Below, one piece after another: positions 53,443 through 64,000 of a stretch of 64,000 bases of DNA (the stretch's first letter is position 1; each line of letters begins with the position of its first letter). The DNA comes from Idiomarina sp. A28L. Its GTDB lineage: Bacteria > Pseudomonadota > Gammaproteobacteria > Enterobacterales > Alteromonadaceae. The stretch spans positions 57,414 to 121,413 of the forward strand of contig NZ_AFPO01000024.1 in the NCBI RefSeq assembly GCF_000218785.1, read 5' to 3'. The notes beneath the pieces were generated by a model, which was not told where the DNA came from, made no database searches, and worked only from the letters and a program-made list of their open reading frames with translations. The position numbers and the translations under genes were made by a program.

Positions 53443-55416
53443 ATGGCGATACGATTATTACCTCCGCAACTTGCCAACCAAATTGCTGCGGGCGAAGTTG
53501 TGGAAAGGCCCGCCTCGGTTGTAAAAGAGCTGGTTGAGAATTGTATTGATGCCGGAGCAACAGAGCTTCGGATTGATATTGAAAAGGGCGGTGCTAGGCG
53601 CATTCGTATTCGCGATAATGGCGCGGGTATTCCCAAGGAAGAACTGGAATTAGCGCTTTCTCGCCACGCCACGAGCAAGATTTCCACTTTGGATGATTTA
53701 GAAGCTATTCATAGTTTGGGGTTCCGTGGTGAAGCGCTGGCGAGTATCAGTTCGGTTTCTCGTTTACGGTTGATTTCAAAGCCCGCAGATCAGGAAGATG
53801 CTTGGCAGGCTTGGTGTGAAGGCCGTGATATGCAAGTTACGTTGGAGCCAGCTTCGCATCCGAATGGCACCACGGTTGACGTTCAAGATTTATTTTTTAA
53901 TACGCCCGCGCGGCGCAAATTTTTGCGTACCGAAAAAACCGAATTTGGCCATATCGATGAAGTAATTCGTCGAATTGCTTTAGCCTGCCCAAAAGTAGAT
54001 ATTCAGCTCAGCCATAATCAACAGTTATTGCGCCATTATCCCAGTGCTGATACCGAGCATAAAGTGCTTTCCCGGTTGCGGCAAATTGCCGGAAAGCGTT
54101 TCGCCGATGAAGCTTTATATATTGAGTTCGTTCCTGAAGCTGATGCTCACCCTTTGGCGATACGCGGTTGGATAGCGCCACCCGACGCTTGCCGCCACCA
54201 AACTGATGTGCAGTATATGTATGTAAATGGCCGAATGATGAAAGATAAACTATTAAACCATGCTGTGCGGCAGGCCTATGGTGATAGTTTAGGAAATGAT
54301 AGGCAAGCCACCTACATTCTTTACATCACATTACCCGCGAACGATGTTGATGTGAATGTTCATCCGGCAAAGCACGAAGTTCGCTTCCAGCAAGCACGGC
54401 AAGTGCACGATTTTGTATTGATGCAATTACGCCAAGCATTGGCGCCTTTTATTCGTGAACAACAGCAAGCTTATGAACATCATTATGAATATACAAAGCT
54501 GGTGCCCAAAGAAGAAAAAGGCGAAGAAAAAGGCGAAGAAAAGGCTGCAAAAAAAGAAGCTGGGTTGGCACAATTAGTAGCAAAGAATACACACGAGAGC
54601 AACGGGGCTGAGCAAGCTAGCCGCAGCATTTTACCTGGCGCATTTCGTGGTACCGCATCGAAGCCATCGCCGGAGCAGGTTCGAGAGCAAGAAGCTTATC
54701 AAAGCCTTTTTGCCACTCCATTACCGGAAGATACTTCTTTAGTAGCAAAACCTTTAAAAACGGAACCCTCTAAAGTAGAAATCGATGCAGCTTTTGAGTT
54801 ACCAGTAGAGAACCTAGCGCAAAGGGAGTTTAGCGAGGCACATAAGTTTTTAAGTGTACTCAATGATCGCTGGGCATTAATGCAAGCAGGGAATGATTTA
54901 GCCTTACTAGATATTCAACGAGCACATTTACGTGTGCAAACGCAACGTATTCGGCAGCAACTTTCGATTGGATTATCGGGCCAACCGCTACTCGTTCCGG
55001 TGCAGTTGAGGGTAGAGTTTAGCACGGCTTTTAACTTTCCTTCGGTGCTCAGCCGCTGTGGGTTAATGTTTGAACACAAGCGATTGCGGGCTAATGAGTA
55101 TCAATTAACTATCAAACAAGTTCCTGAAGCCCTACGCAAAGGCGATTTAGGCCAAAGTATACCGAAATTGCTAGAAATCCTGAGTGAGTTGCTAGCAAGC
55201 TACAAAGATTCTGCAATAAACGAAGAAACATTTGGGCAGCAGCTCAGTGATTCGAATTTGGCGAATTGGCTGGCGCAGCAAGGGCTAAAAAGAGAATATT
55301 CAGTGGTAGAAGCAAAGCAATGGCTGCAGTTGCTGCAACAATTGCCAAAATGGCAACATTTCTTGCAACCGCTGAATTGGCGCAGCGCCCTTGATGTTGG
55401 AAAGGAAATAGAATGA
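53443..55416 (+). CDS. mutL: DNA mismatch repair protein MutL
   Basis: A 657-aa dimeric ATPase linking MutS to downstream repair. The GHKL motifs are present at the N-terminus: [24 protein letters not shown] and [18 protein letters not shown] long charged linker (about 335-465) contains three near-identical EEKG-type repeats. The C-terminal dimerisation domain follows and lacks the DQHAxxER endonuclease motif, typical of species with MutH. It begins 5 bp after amiB and overlaps miaA by 4 bp. Confidence 0.96.
   Translation: MAIRLLPPQLANQIAAGEVVERPASVVKELVENCIDAGATELRIDIEKGGARRIRIRDNGAGIPKEELELALSRHATSKISTLDDLEAIHSLGFRGEALASISSVSRLRLISKPADQEDAWQAWCEGRDMQVTLEPASHPNGTTVDVQDLFFNTPARRKFLRTEKTEFGHIDEVIRRIALACPKVDIQLSHNQQLLRHYPSADTEHKVLSRLRQIAGKRFADEALYIEFVPEADAHPLAIRGWIAPPDACRHQTDVQYMYVNGRMMKDKLLNHAVRQAYGDSLGNDRQATYILYITLPANDVDVNVHPAKHEVRFQQARQVHDFVLMQLRQALAPFIREQQQAYEHHYEYTKLVPKEEKGEEKGEEKAAKKEAGLAQLVAKNTHESNGAEQASRSILPGAFRGTASKPSPEQVREQEAYQSLFATPLPEDTSLVAKPLKTEPSKVEIDAAFELPVENLAQREFSEAHKFLSVLNDRWALMQAGNDLALLDIQRAHLRVQTQRIRQQLSIGLSGQPLLVPVQLRVEFSTAFNFPSVLSRCGLMFEHKRLRANEYQLTIKQVPEALRKGDLGQSIPKLLEILSELLASYKDSAINEETFGQQLSDSNLANWLAQQGLKREYSVVEAKQWLQLLQQLPKWQHFLQPLNWRSALDVGKEIE
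54511..54546 (+). repeat. 12-bp tandem repeat inside mutL
   Basis: The unit GAAGAAAAAGGC occurs twice exactly (54511-54522, 54523-54534) and a third time with two changes (54535-54546). It encodes Glu-Glu-Lys-Gly repeats in the MutL linker. Unit loss or gain would keep frame. Confidence 0.85.
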
Positions 55417-56402
55417 GCGTTGATTTAGCAGCGTTAACAGTGCATTTGAAGCAGGGAATAGTTTGCCTAAGTGGGCCAACCGCGGCGGGTAAAACTGCTT
55501 TGGCAATGGCATTGGCCAAGTTGCTTCCGGTAGAGTTGGTGAGTGTTGATTCAGCTCTCATCTATCGTGATATGGATATTGGAACCGCCAAACCTACTCC
55601 AGAAGAATTAGCGATATGCCCGCATCATCTGATTGATATTCGCGATCCCGCTGAGATTTATTCGGCAGCTGATTTTCGAAGTGATGCCTTGGCGCTAATT
55701 GAAGATATTCGAGCTCGGGGCAAAATCCCCTTGCTCGTGGGCGGTACTATGCTCTATTTCCGGGCTTTGCTCGCAGGCTTATCAGAATTGCCTGCCGCTG
55801 ATGCGAGCATACGCGAAGCACTGCAGCAGCGAGCGGAGAAGGAGGGATGGACGGTGTTGCACCATGAACTGTGCGTAATCGACCCAGTTGCGGGCGCGCG
55901 TATCCACCCGAATGATCCTCAGCGTCTGCTTCGTGCATTGGAGGTTTATCAAGTAACTGGGCAAACAATAACAGAGTTAACCCGCACTCAGCGGCCTGGC
56001 TTATCGTTACCCACTTGGCAAATCGCCGTGGCCCCGGTTGATCGTAAAATCTTGCATCAGCGTATTGAAAAACGATTTCAGTTAATGCTAGATGCTGGCT
56101 TTACAAATGAAGTGATAAAGCTGCAAGCGCGTGGAGATCTACATTTAGATTTACCATCAATGCGCTCGGTTGGCTATCGGCAGATGTGGTTGCATTTGCT
56201 CGGTAAGTTAAGTGCTGAGGAAATGCAAGAAAGAGCTGTAATTGCTACCCGCCAACTGGCTAAACGGCAAATTACTTGGTTACGTTCTTGGCCCGGATTA
56301 ACGTGGGTTGATTCGCTCAGCGAAGATTATTTAACACAAGCTCTAAATGCACTAAGCAAAGAGCCACTGGCACCAGAAAAATGGCTAAAACAGCACGATT
56401 AA
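55413..56402 (+). CDS. miaA: tRNA dimethylallyltransferase
   Basis: A 329-aa enzyme that prenylates A37 of tRNAs reading UNN codons. Its P-loop is [18 protein letters not shown] near residue 18, followed by [18 protein letters not shown] and [19 protein letters not shown], then SVGYRQMW near 250 and the basic [14 protein letters not shown] tail. ATGA overlap with mutL; hfq follows after 216 bp. Confidence 0.96.
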   Translation: MSVDLAALTVHLKQGIVCLSGPTAAGKTALAMALAKLLPVELVSVDSALIYRDMDIGTAKPTPEELAICPHHLIDIRDPAEIYSAADFRSDALALIEDIRARGKIPLLVGGTMLYFRALLAGLSELPAADASIREALQQRAEKEGWTVLHHELCVIDPVAGARIHPNDPQRLLRALEVYQVTGQTITELTRTQRPGLSLPTWQIAVAPVDRKILHQRIEKRFQLMLDAGFTNEVIKLQARGDLHLDLPSMRSVGYRQMWLHLLGKLSAEEMQERAVIATRQLAKRQITWLRSWPGLTWVDSLSEDYLTQALNALSKEPLAPEKWLKQHD

Positions 56403-56435
56403 CCGCGTTTGTTTCATGCTTATTTTTGAAAAGCT

Positions 56436-56463
56436 CTTGAAAACCCGAAAAAAAGCCCAAGAT
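56436..56463 (+). promoter_or_regulatory. candidate heat-shock (sigma-32) promoter for hfq
   Basis: CTTGAAA (56436-56442), a 13-bp spacer and CCCAAGAT (56456-56463) resemble the sigma-32 consensus CTTGAAA / CCCCATNT. It lies about 155 bp before hfq. E. coli hfq has a heat-shock promoter in the same neighbourhood. Confidence 0.45.
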
Positions 56464-56618
56464 CAATTTAGACTAAAATTGAATTTTGTTGCTACACTAA
56501 GTTTATGTTTAAGTTCATAGAGCTTATTGCTCGTGGCAAACATAGGTGTACCGAGGGATAGCAAAGTAAAAATAGCAGTGGCACCCGCAACAATACTAAT
56601 AAAACAAAGGAGCCAACT

Positions 56619-56870
56619 ATGGCGAAGGGGCAAACATTACAAGACCCTTTTTTGAACGCACTGCGTCGTGAAAGAATTCCGGTCTCTATTTATCTTGTGA
56701 ACGGTATTAAGCTGCAAGGCCAAGTTGAATCATTTGATCAATTTGTGGTGTTGCTAAAAAATACGGTAAGCCAGATGGTTTATAAACATGCGATTTCAAC
56801 TGTTGTGCCAGCGCGGACACCAAGTCAGTATCCGCCGCAAGTTGGGCAGGATGAAAACGAAAACGATTAA
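56619..56870 (+). CDS. hfq: RNA chaperone Hfq
   Basis: An 83-aa hexameric RNA chaperone that pairs small RNAs with mRNAs. The Sm1 motif ([20 protein letters not shown]) and the Sm2 YKHAIS are exact family features, with the N-terminal [20 protein letters not shown]. The disordered C-tail is short (about 15 residues after residue 68) but keeps an acidic DENEND tip, which in E. coli helps RNA release. The start has AAAGGAG. Confidence 0.97.
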   Translation: MAKGQTLQDPFLNALRRERIPVSIYLVNGIKLQGQVESFDQFVVLLKNTVSQMVYKHAISTVVPARTPSQYPPQVGQDENEND

Positions 56871-56905
56871 ATTGTTCATTTAGGAACAATGAAGGAGCGG
56901 CTTGC

Positions 56906-58189
56906 TTGTTTGAGCGGTATGAAGGTGGCGAGCAGGCCGTGTTGGTTCATGTTGAATTTTCTAATGAATCAGCACGGGAAGATCTCGAAGAGTTAAAGTT
57001 ATTAGTGTCTTCTGCAGGCGTTGAAGCGGTTTCGGTTATTACCACTTCCAGGCACGCGCCAGATGCAAGGCTATTTATTGGCTCAGGTAAAACTGAAGAA
57101 GTTGCGGCAATGGTGGAAGCCACGGGCGCAGAGATTGTGATATTCAATCATTCACTTTCGCCATCTCAAGAGCGAAATATTGAGCGTGAAGTGAAATGCC
57201 GGGTGTTAGATAGAACCGGTTTAATACTTGATATATTTGCTCAGCGGGCGCGAACGCATGAAGGTAAACTTCAGGTTGAGCTAGCTCAGTTGCGGCACAT
57301 TTCCACACGCTTAATTCGTGGTTGGACTCACTTAGAACGCCAAAAAGGTGGTATAGGGTTGCGCGGCCCGGGTGAAACGCAGTTGGAAACCGACCGCCGC
57401 CTGATTCGTGGGCGCATTAAGAATATTTTGGCGCGGCTTGAGAAAGTATCGAAGCAGCGTGAACAAGGCCGGCGCTCAAGGCAGCGAGCTGAAATTCCCA
57501 CAATTGCTTTGGTTGGATACACCAACGCAGGCAAATCTACGTTATTTAACCGGCTTACTGATTCCGATGTTTATGCGGCAGATCAGTTGTTTGCAACGCT
57601 TGATCCAACATTACGTAAATATGAATTGCCGGATGTAGGTTCGTTAATATTTGCCGATACGGTTGGCTTTATTCGCCATTTACCGCACGATCTCGTTGCT
57701 GCATTTAAAGCAACCTTACAAGAAACCCGAGATGCGGAATTACTACTGCACGTTATGGATTGCCATGATGAGAGAATGCTGGATAACCAGCATGAAGTAG
57801 ATAAGGTGCTTACGGAAATAGCGGCTAGTGAAGTGCCACAATTATTGGTAATGAACAAGCTAGATTTGGTTCCTGATTTGCAACCTCGCATTGTTCGCGA
57901 TGATGATGGTAAGCCAAAAGAAGTTTGGCTATCTGCGCAAACCGGCGAAGGTATCGATCTGTTAAGGGAAGCACTGCATGAGATACTAGTGCCGAAATTA
58001 ATGATTGAAGAACTAAGGTTGGGGCCAAATCAAGGTAAATTGCGTAGTAGTTTATACGAGTTACAATGTGTTACAGATGAACGCCCACAGGACGATGGAG
58101 ATGTGTTAGTATCTGTCCGTGTTCCTGTCGTAGAGTGGCAGCGTTTACTGAAACAATTTGGTGAGCAATTAACACGAAGCTTGTGTTAA
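56906..58189 (+). CDS. hflX: ribosome-associated GTPase HflX
   Basis: A 427-aa GTPase that splits stalled or heat-damaged 70S ribosomes. It has an N-terminal HflX domain with FIGSGKTEEV, the signature GWTHLERQKGGIGLRGPG near 130-150, and a G domain (GYTNAGKSTLFNRL, DTVGFIRHLP, NKLDL). It starts at TTG behind AAGGAG; the resulting MFERYEGGEQAVLVHVEF matches the family start exactly. It is 35 bp after hfq and probably cotranscribed. Confidence 0.95.
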   Translation: MFERYEGGEQAVLVHVEFSNESAREDLEELKLLVSSAGVEAVSVITTSRHAPDARLFIGSGKTEEVAAMVEATGAEIVIFNHSLSPSQERNIEREVKCRVLDRTGLILDIFAQRARTHEGKLQVELAQLRHISTRLIRGWTHLERQKGGIGLRGPGETQLETDRRLIRGRIKNILARLEKVSKQREQGRRSRQRAEIPTIALVGYTNAGKSTLFNRLTDSDVYAADQLFATLDPTLRKYELPDVGSLIFADTVGFIRHLPHDLVAAFKATLQETRDAELLLHVMDCHDERMLDNQHEVDKVLTEIAASEVPQLLVMNKLDLVPDLQPRIVRDDDGKPKEVWLSAQTGEGIDLLREALHEILVPKLMIEELRLGPNQGKLRSSLYELQCVTDERPQDDGDVLVSVRVPVVEWQRLLKQFGEQLTRSLC

Positions 58190-58232
58190 TTTTAATATGT
58201 TTTCGATAACAATGTATTTGTTGGAGTAATCA

Positions 58233-59417
58233 ATGGCCTGGAATCAACCGGGAAATGGCGGCAAAGATAAAGATCCTTGGGGCAATAAACCTCAGGGCGG
58301 TCGTGATCAGGGCCCACCTGATCTTGATGAAGCTTTGCGAAGCCTTATGGGTAAATTGGGTCTTGGCGGCGGTAAAGGCGGCCAGGGCAATAGTGGTGGT
58401 GGATCAGCTGGGGTGCCAAAAAAAGCGGTAGGTATTGCGCTGTTTTTGGTTGTACTCGTGTGGTTTATTGCCGGTTTCTATACAGTAAACGAGGCTGAAC
58501 GTGGCGTTGTGCTCCGTTTTGGCGCATATCACTCTGAGGTAGGCTCTGGTTTGCATTGGCGCCCAGTGTTTATTGATGAAGTTGAAAACGTTGATGTGAA
58601 CAATGTTCGCTCACAACAAACAGCCGGTTTCATGCTTACTGAAGATGAGAACGTGGTTCGTGTTGAACTTGCGGTTCAGTACCGGGTGATGAATCCGAGA
58701 TCGTATCTCTTTAACGTAGAAGCACCTGATTCTAGCTTATCGCAAGTAACGGATAGTGCATTACGCTACGTGATCGGCCATAACACCATGGATAATATTC
58801 TTACCGTCGGTCGTGAAGAAGTTCGTCAGCAAACCTGGGGAATTATCGATCAGTTAACTGAGCGTTACGGTTTGGGTATTACGGTTATCGATGTTAACTT
58901 CCAAGGGGCACGGCCCCCTGAAGAAGTGCGCGATGCTTTTGATGATGCCATCCGAGCGCAAGAAGATCAGGAACGGTTCGTTCGTGAAGCCGAAGCTTAT
59001 GCTCGGGAAATTGAGCCAACAGCTCGTGGTCGAGTGCGCCGCTTGCAACAAGAAGCCCAAGCTTATAAAGAGCAAATGGTTTTACGTGCGCAAGGTGAAG
59101 TATCTCGTTTCAACGAATTGTTGCCACAATATCAAGCGGCTCCAGAAGTTACGCGTCAGCGTATTTTCTTGGAAACGCTAGAGAAGATTTATGCAAATAA
59201 CGCGAAAATCTTTATTGATGTAGAGGGCGGTAATCAAATGATGTACTTGCCACTCGATAAGATTTTAGAGCAACATAATTCGCGTGCTGTTCGTCCGCAA
59301 GCGCCTATTTTGCCAGCAAATTCCGGTCAAAATGGACAAAGCTCATCGAATCAGAGTTCGAGCCAGCAAGATACTAGCCGAACTAGCAATCGATTCACCC
59401 CACGGGGAGGGAACTAA
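58233..59417 (+). CDS. hflK: FtsH protease modulator HflK
   Basis: A 394-aa inner-membrane SPFH protein that with HflC forms a large cage around FtsH. It has a Gly-rich, charged cytoplasmic N-terminus (1-~65), one membrane segment (KKAVGIALFLVVLVWFIAGF, about 67-86) and then the periplasmic SPFH domain (NEAERGVVLRFGAY). Helices with REAEAYAREIEPTARGRVRR follow, and the protein ends in a Ser/Gln-rich tail. It is three bases from hflC, with a probable common transcript from hfq. Confidence 0.95.
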   Translation: MAWNQPGNGGKDKDPWGNKPQGGRDQGPPDLDEALRSLMGKLGLGGGKGGQGNSGGGSAGVPKKAVGIALFLVVLVWFIAGFYTVNEAERGVVLRFGAYHSEVGSGLHWRPVFIDEVENVDVNNVRSQQTAGFMLTEDENVVRVELAVQYRVMNPRSYLFNVEAPDSSLSQVTDSALRYVIGHNTMDNILTVGREEVRQQTWGIIDQLTERYGLGITVIDVNFQGARPPEEVRDAFDDAIRAQEDQERFVREAEAYAREIEPTARGRVRRLQQEAQAYKEQMVLRAQGEVSRFNELLPQYQAAPEVTRQRIFLETLEKIYANNAKIFIDVEGGNQMMYLPLDKILEQHNSRAVRPQAPILPANSGQNGQSSSNQSSSQQDTSRTSNRFTPRGGN

Positions 59418-59420
59418 GCA

Positions 59421-60308
59421 ATGAGAAACCTAACGATAATTATCGTCATTATCCTCGCGTTGCTGGGCTACTCTTCTTTGTTCACAGTAGCTGAGGGTGA
59501 GCGCGGAATCGTGATTCGCTTCGGTAAAGTGGCACAAGATGAGCAAGGCGTAGCCGTTGTTTATAATCCAGGCTTGCATTTCAAGCTGCCGTTCATTGAA
59601 CGGATTATCAAGCTTGATGCTCGGATTAAAACACTAGATGGACAAGCTGACCGTTTCATTACCAGTGAAAAGAAAGATTTAATCGTTGATGCCTTTGTAA
59701 AATGGCGTATCGAAGATTTTTCAAAATATTATCTTTCTACCGGTGGTGGTAATCAAATTCAAGCTGAACAGCTATTGATGCGCCGAATTAATGCAGGCCT
59801 TCGGGCTGAGTTTGGTTCGCGAACTATCCGTGACATCGTTTCTGGTGAGCGTGATGAATTAATGGAGCAGGCGTTGATTCAAGCTTCAGAAAGCTCAAAC
59901 GATTTGGGTATTCAGGTGTTGGATGTGCGGGTTAAGCAGATCAACTTACCAACTGAAGTGAGCACAGCGATTTATGAACGTATGCGTGCAGAGCGTAACG
60001 CAGTAGCGCGAGAGCATCGTTCTGAAGGTCGTGAGCAAGCCGAGATTATTCGTGCTGATATTGATGCACGGGTTACCGTAATGCTTGCTGATGCAGATCG
60101 GGAAGCACGGCAGATTCGAGGTGAAGGTGATGCTGAAGCAGCTCGCATTTATGCGGAAACTTATGGGCGCGATCCAGAGTTCTTTGCCTTTATTCGAAGC
60201 TTAGAAGCTTACACAGCAAGTTTTGGAGATGGCGATAGCGTGCTTGTATTAAGCCCAGATAGCGATTTCTTCAAATACTTTAACCAAATGGATATTCAGG
60301 CTAACTAA
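59421..60308 (+). CDS. hflC: FtsH protease modulator HflC
   Basis: A 295-aa partner of HflK. It has an N-terminal membrane segment (LTIIIVIILALLGYSSLFTV) and SPFH domain (EGERGIVIRFGKV), then AEIIRADIDARVTVMLADAD helices. The C-terminus (SFGDGDSVLVLSPDSDFFKYF) matches the family. A clear terminator follows, so the operon ends here. Confidence 0.95.
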   Translation: MRNLTIIIVIILALLGYSSLFTVAEGERGIVIRFGKVAQDEQGVAVVYNPGLHFKLPFIERIIKLDARIKTLDGQADRFITSEKKDLIVDAFVKWRIEDFSKYYLSTGGGNQIQAEQLLMRRINAGLRAEFGSRTIRDIVSGERDELMEQALIQASESSNDLGIQVLDVRVKQINLPTEVSTAIYERMRAERNAVAREHRSEGREQAEIIRADIDARVTVMLADADREARQIRGEGDAEAARIYAETYGRDPEFFAFIRSLEAYTASFGDGDSVLVLSPDSDFFKYFNQMDIQAN

Positions 60309-60338
60309 GGTTGCCGATTGAAATTGGGTTGATATTAG

Positions 60339-60366
60339 AACGGGAGCTTAGGCTCCCGTTTCTTTT
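60339..60366 (+). terminator. Rho-independent terminator after hflC
   Basis: AACGGGAGC / GCTCCCGTT form a 9-bp perfect stem with a TTAG loop, followed by TCTTTT, 30 bases after the hflC stop. Confidence 0.88.
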
Positions 60367-60482
60367 GCCCGTTATAAAATCTGGGTTATTGCTTCTTAAT
60401 TGATTTTGGTTCGGTTAATCTGAATACTTAGTTTGACTTTAAAGCCGTTAAATTTAGTTGCTAATAAAACGACGAGAATTTT

Positions 60483-63066
<2,584 letters not shown>

Positions 63067-63106
63067 CCGAAAAATAGCTTAACAATTGAAAATGTCCTGA
63101 GAATCA

Positions 63107-63144
63107 GCAAGAGGCACAAATAAATATTTATTTGTGCCTCTTGC
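63107..63144. repeat. 38-bp perfect palindrome after purA
   Basis: The two 19-base arms starting GCAAGAGGCACAAATAAAT are fully complementary with no spacer, 40 bases after the purA stop. It would fold into a very long hairpin, but no T run follows directly, so it is not a standard intrinsic terminator. Confidence 0.8.
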
Positions 63145-63237
63145 TTGAAGAACGCTCTAATTAAGATGTTTTTTTAAGCTAATGTCTTAAAAATTAAGCA
63201 GTCAGATAAAAAAAACAAAAAAAATGCGCATATGTGG

Positions 63238-63266
63238 TTGCAAGACCCTAATCGATCCCCTAGAAT
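63238..63266 (+). promoter_or_regulatory. promoter of the tRNA-tuf operon
   Basis: TTGCAA (63238-63243) and TAGAAT (63261-63266) are exactly 17 bp apart. The GC-rich discriminator GCGCTCC follows, as in stringently controlled stable-RNA promoters. The first tRNA begins 21 bases after the -10 box. Confidence 0.75.
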
Positions 63267-63287
63267 GCGCTCCACCTAAACGGTGGC

Positions 63288-63363
<76 letters not shown>

Positions 63364-63383
63364 TTTTTTAGAAAAAAACTCGT

Positions 63384-63468
63384 GGAGGGGTTCCCGAGTG
63401 GCCAAAGGGATCAGACTGTAAATCTGACGGCTCAGCCTTCGCAGGTTCGAATCCTGCCCCCTCCACCA
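63384..63468 (+). tRNA. tyrU: tRNA-Tyr(GTA)
   Basis: 85 bases, a class II tRNA with a long variable arm. The acceptor GGAGGGG pairs with CCCCTCC, the anticodon loop is CTGTAAA and the T loop TTCGAAT. CCA is encoded. Confidence 0.96.
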
Positions 63469-63507
63469 TTTTTTCTGATTAGGTCCGAGGTAGCCCTGAA
63501 TCTGATC

Positions 63508-63582
<75 letters not shown>

Positions 63583-63597
63583 TATCAAATTTGTGTT

Positions 63598-63673
63598 GCT
63601 GATATAGCTCAGTCGGTAGAGCGCACCCTTGGTAAGGGTGAGGTCGGCGGTTCAAATCCGCCTATCAGCACCA
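63598..63673 (+). tRNA. thrT: tRNA-Thr(GGT)
   Basis: 76 bases. The acceptor GCTGATA pairs with TATCAGC, the anticodon loop is TTGGTAA and the T loop TTCAAAT. CCA is encoded. tuf starts 111 bases downstream. Confidence 0.96.
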
Positions 63674-63784
63674 GTTGATGTTCAGTTTTAAGAAAACCTC
63701 CCCTAATCGTTAAAAACATTTATTTTAAACATCATGAAGCACTGGCGAACATTGTCCGCCGCGCGTTTCGAAAGAGAGGCTGTT

Positions 63785-64000
63785 ATGGCTAAAGCAAAGT
63801 TTGAACGTTCTAAGCCGCACGTAAACGTAGGTACTATCGGTCACGTTGACCACGGTAAAACTACTCTGACTGCGGCCATTACATCTGTCCTAGCGAAACA
63901 CTACGGTGGCTCTGCTCGTGACTTCGCACAAATCGATAACGCGCCAGAAGAAAAAGCGCGTGGTATCACCATCTCTACTTCACACGTAGAATACGATACA
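63785..64000 (+). CDS. tuf: elongation factor Tu, N-terminus (cut by window edge)
   Basis: The first 72 codons of EF-Tu, the GTPase that delivers aminoacyl-tRNA to the ribosome. It reads [20 protein letters not shown] with the P-loop [11 protein letters not shown] near residues 19-27 and the switch I segment [18 protein letters not shown]. An AGAGAGG ribosome site precedes the ATG. Its position after four tRNAs marks it as the tufB copy of the conserved operon. The remaining ~320 residues lie beyond the window. Confidence 0.97.
   Translation, partial: MAKAKFERSKPHVNVGTIGHVDHGKTTLTAAITSVLAKHYGGSARDFAQIDNAPEEKARGITISTSHVEYDT

Overview
The window is chromosomal DNA from a marine-type gammaproteobacterium. 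Gene content and order (tex / greB-ompR-envZ; queG-nnr-tsaE-amiB-mutL-miaA-hfq-hflX-hflK-hflC-purA; tRNA-Thr-Tyr-Gly-Thr-tuf) point to the Alteromonadales, and protein flavour suggests the Idiomarinaceae. That family call is an inference, since no search was run.

Layout. 1-14.3 kb is core: kbl (cut by the window edge), coaD, pckA, a GGDEF-EAL protein, an S9 peptidase, a fabR/desaturase divergent pair with two matching 18-bp palindromic operators, an AEC transporter, tex and csrA. 14.34-37.53 kb is a greB gene split by an island of about 22.7 kb. 37.6-64 kb is core again: ompR-envZ, sthA, yrfG, nudE, cysQ, yheU, an M16 lipoprotein peptidase, yheS, yheV, queG, nnr, tsaE, amiB, mutL, miaA, hfq, hflX, hflK, hflC, a kynureninase-like gene, purA, four tRNAs and the start of tuf.

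The island is the most interesting part. The two greB halves rejoin exactly at a shared TACAA to give an in-frame 158-codon GreB, so both element ends can be placed to within about 5 bp. The right end carries a three-gene recombinase operon that looks like the gamma-mobile-trio (GmtY, GmtZ, GmtX). Directly downstream, in the same orientation, is a full-length but divergent greB. The element thus breaks greB and brings its own replacement. In the replacement the sequence matching the attachment site is recoded, and one of the two acidic tip residues of the cleavage loop is changed (E44 to D).

Island cargo looks like anti-phage defence: a type I restriction-modification set (hsdM-hsdS-hsdR) followed by a membrane protein of putative abortive-infection type; a serine recombinase; a protein with an HEPN-like Rx4H motif; and a three-gene Detocs-like phosphorelay (large ATPase/kinase, lone receiver, receiver fused to a nucleoside-phosphorylase effector). 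Two unrecognised proteins sit at the left end: one with a zinc ribbon, and one with leucine-rich-like repeats flanked by imperfect 31-bp direct repeats.
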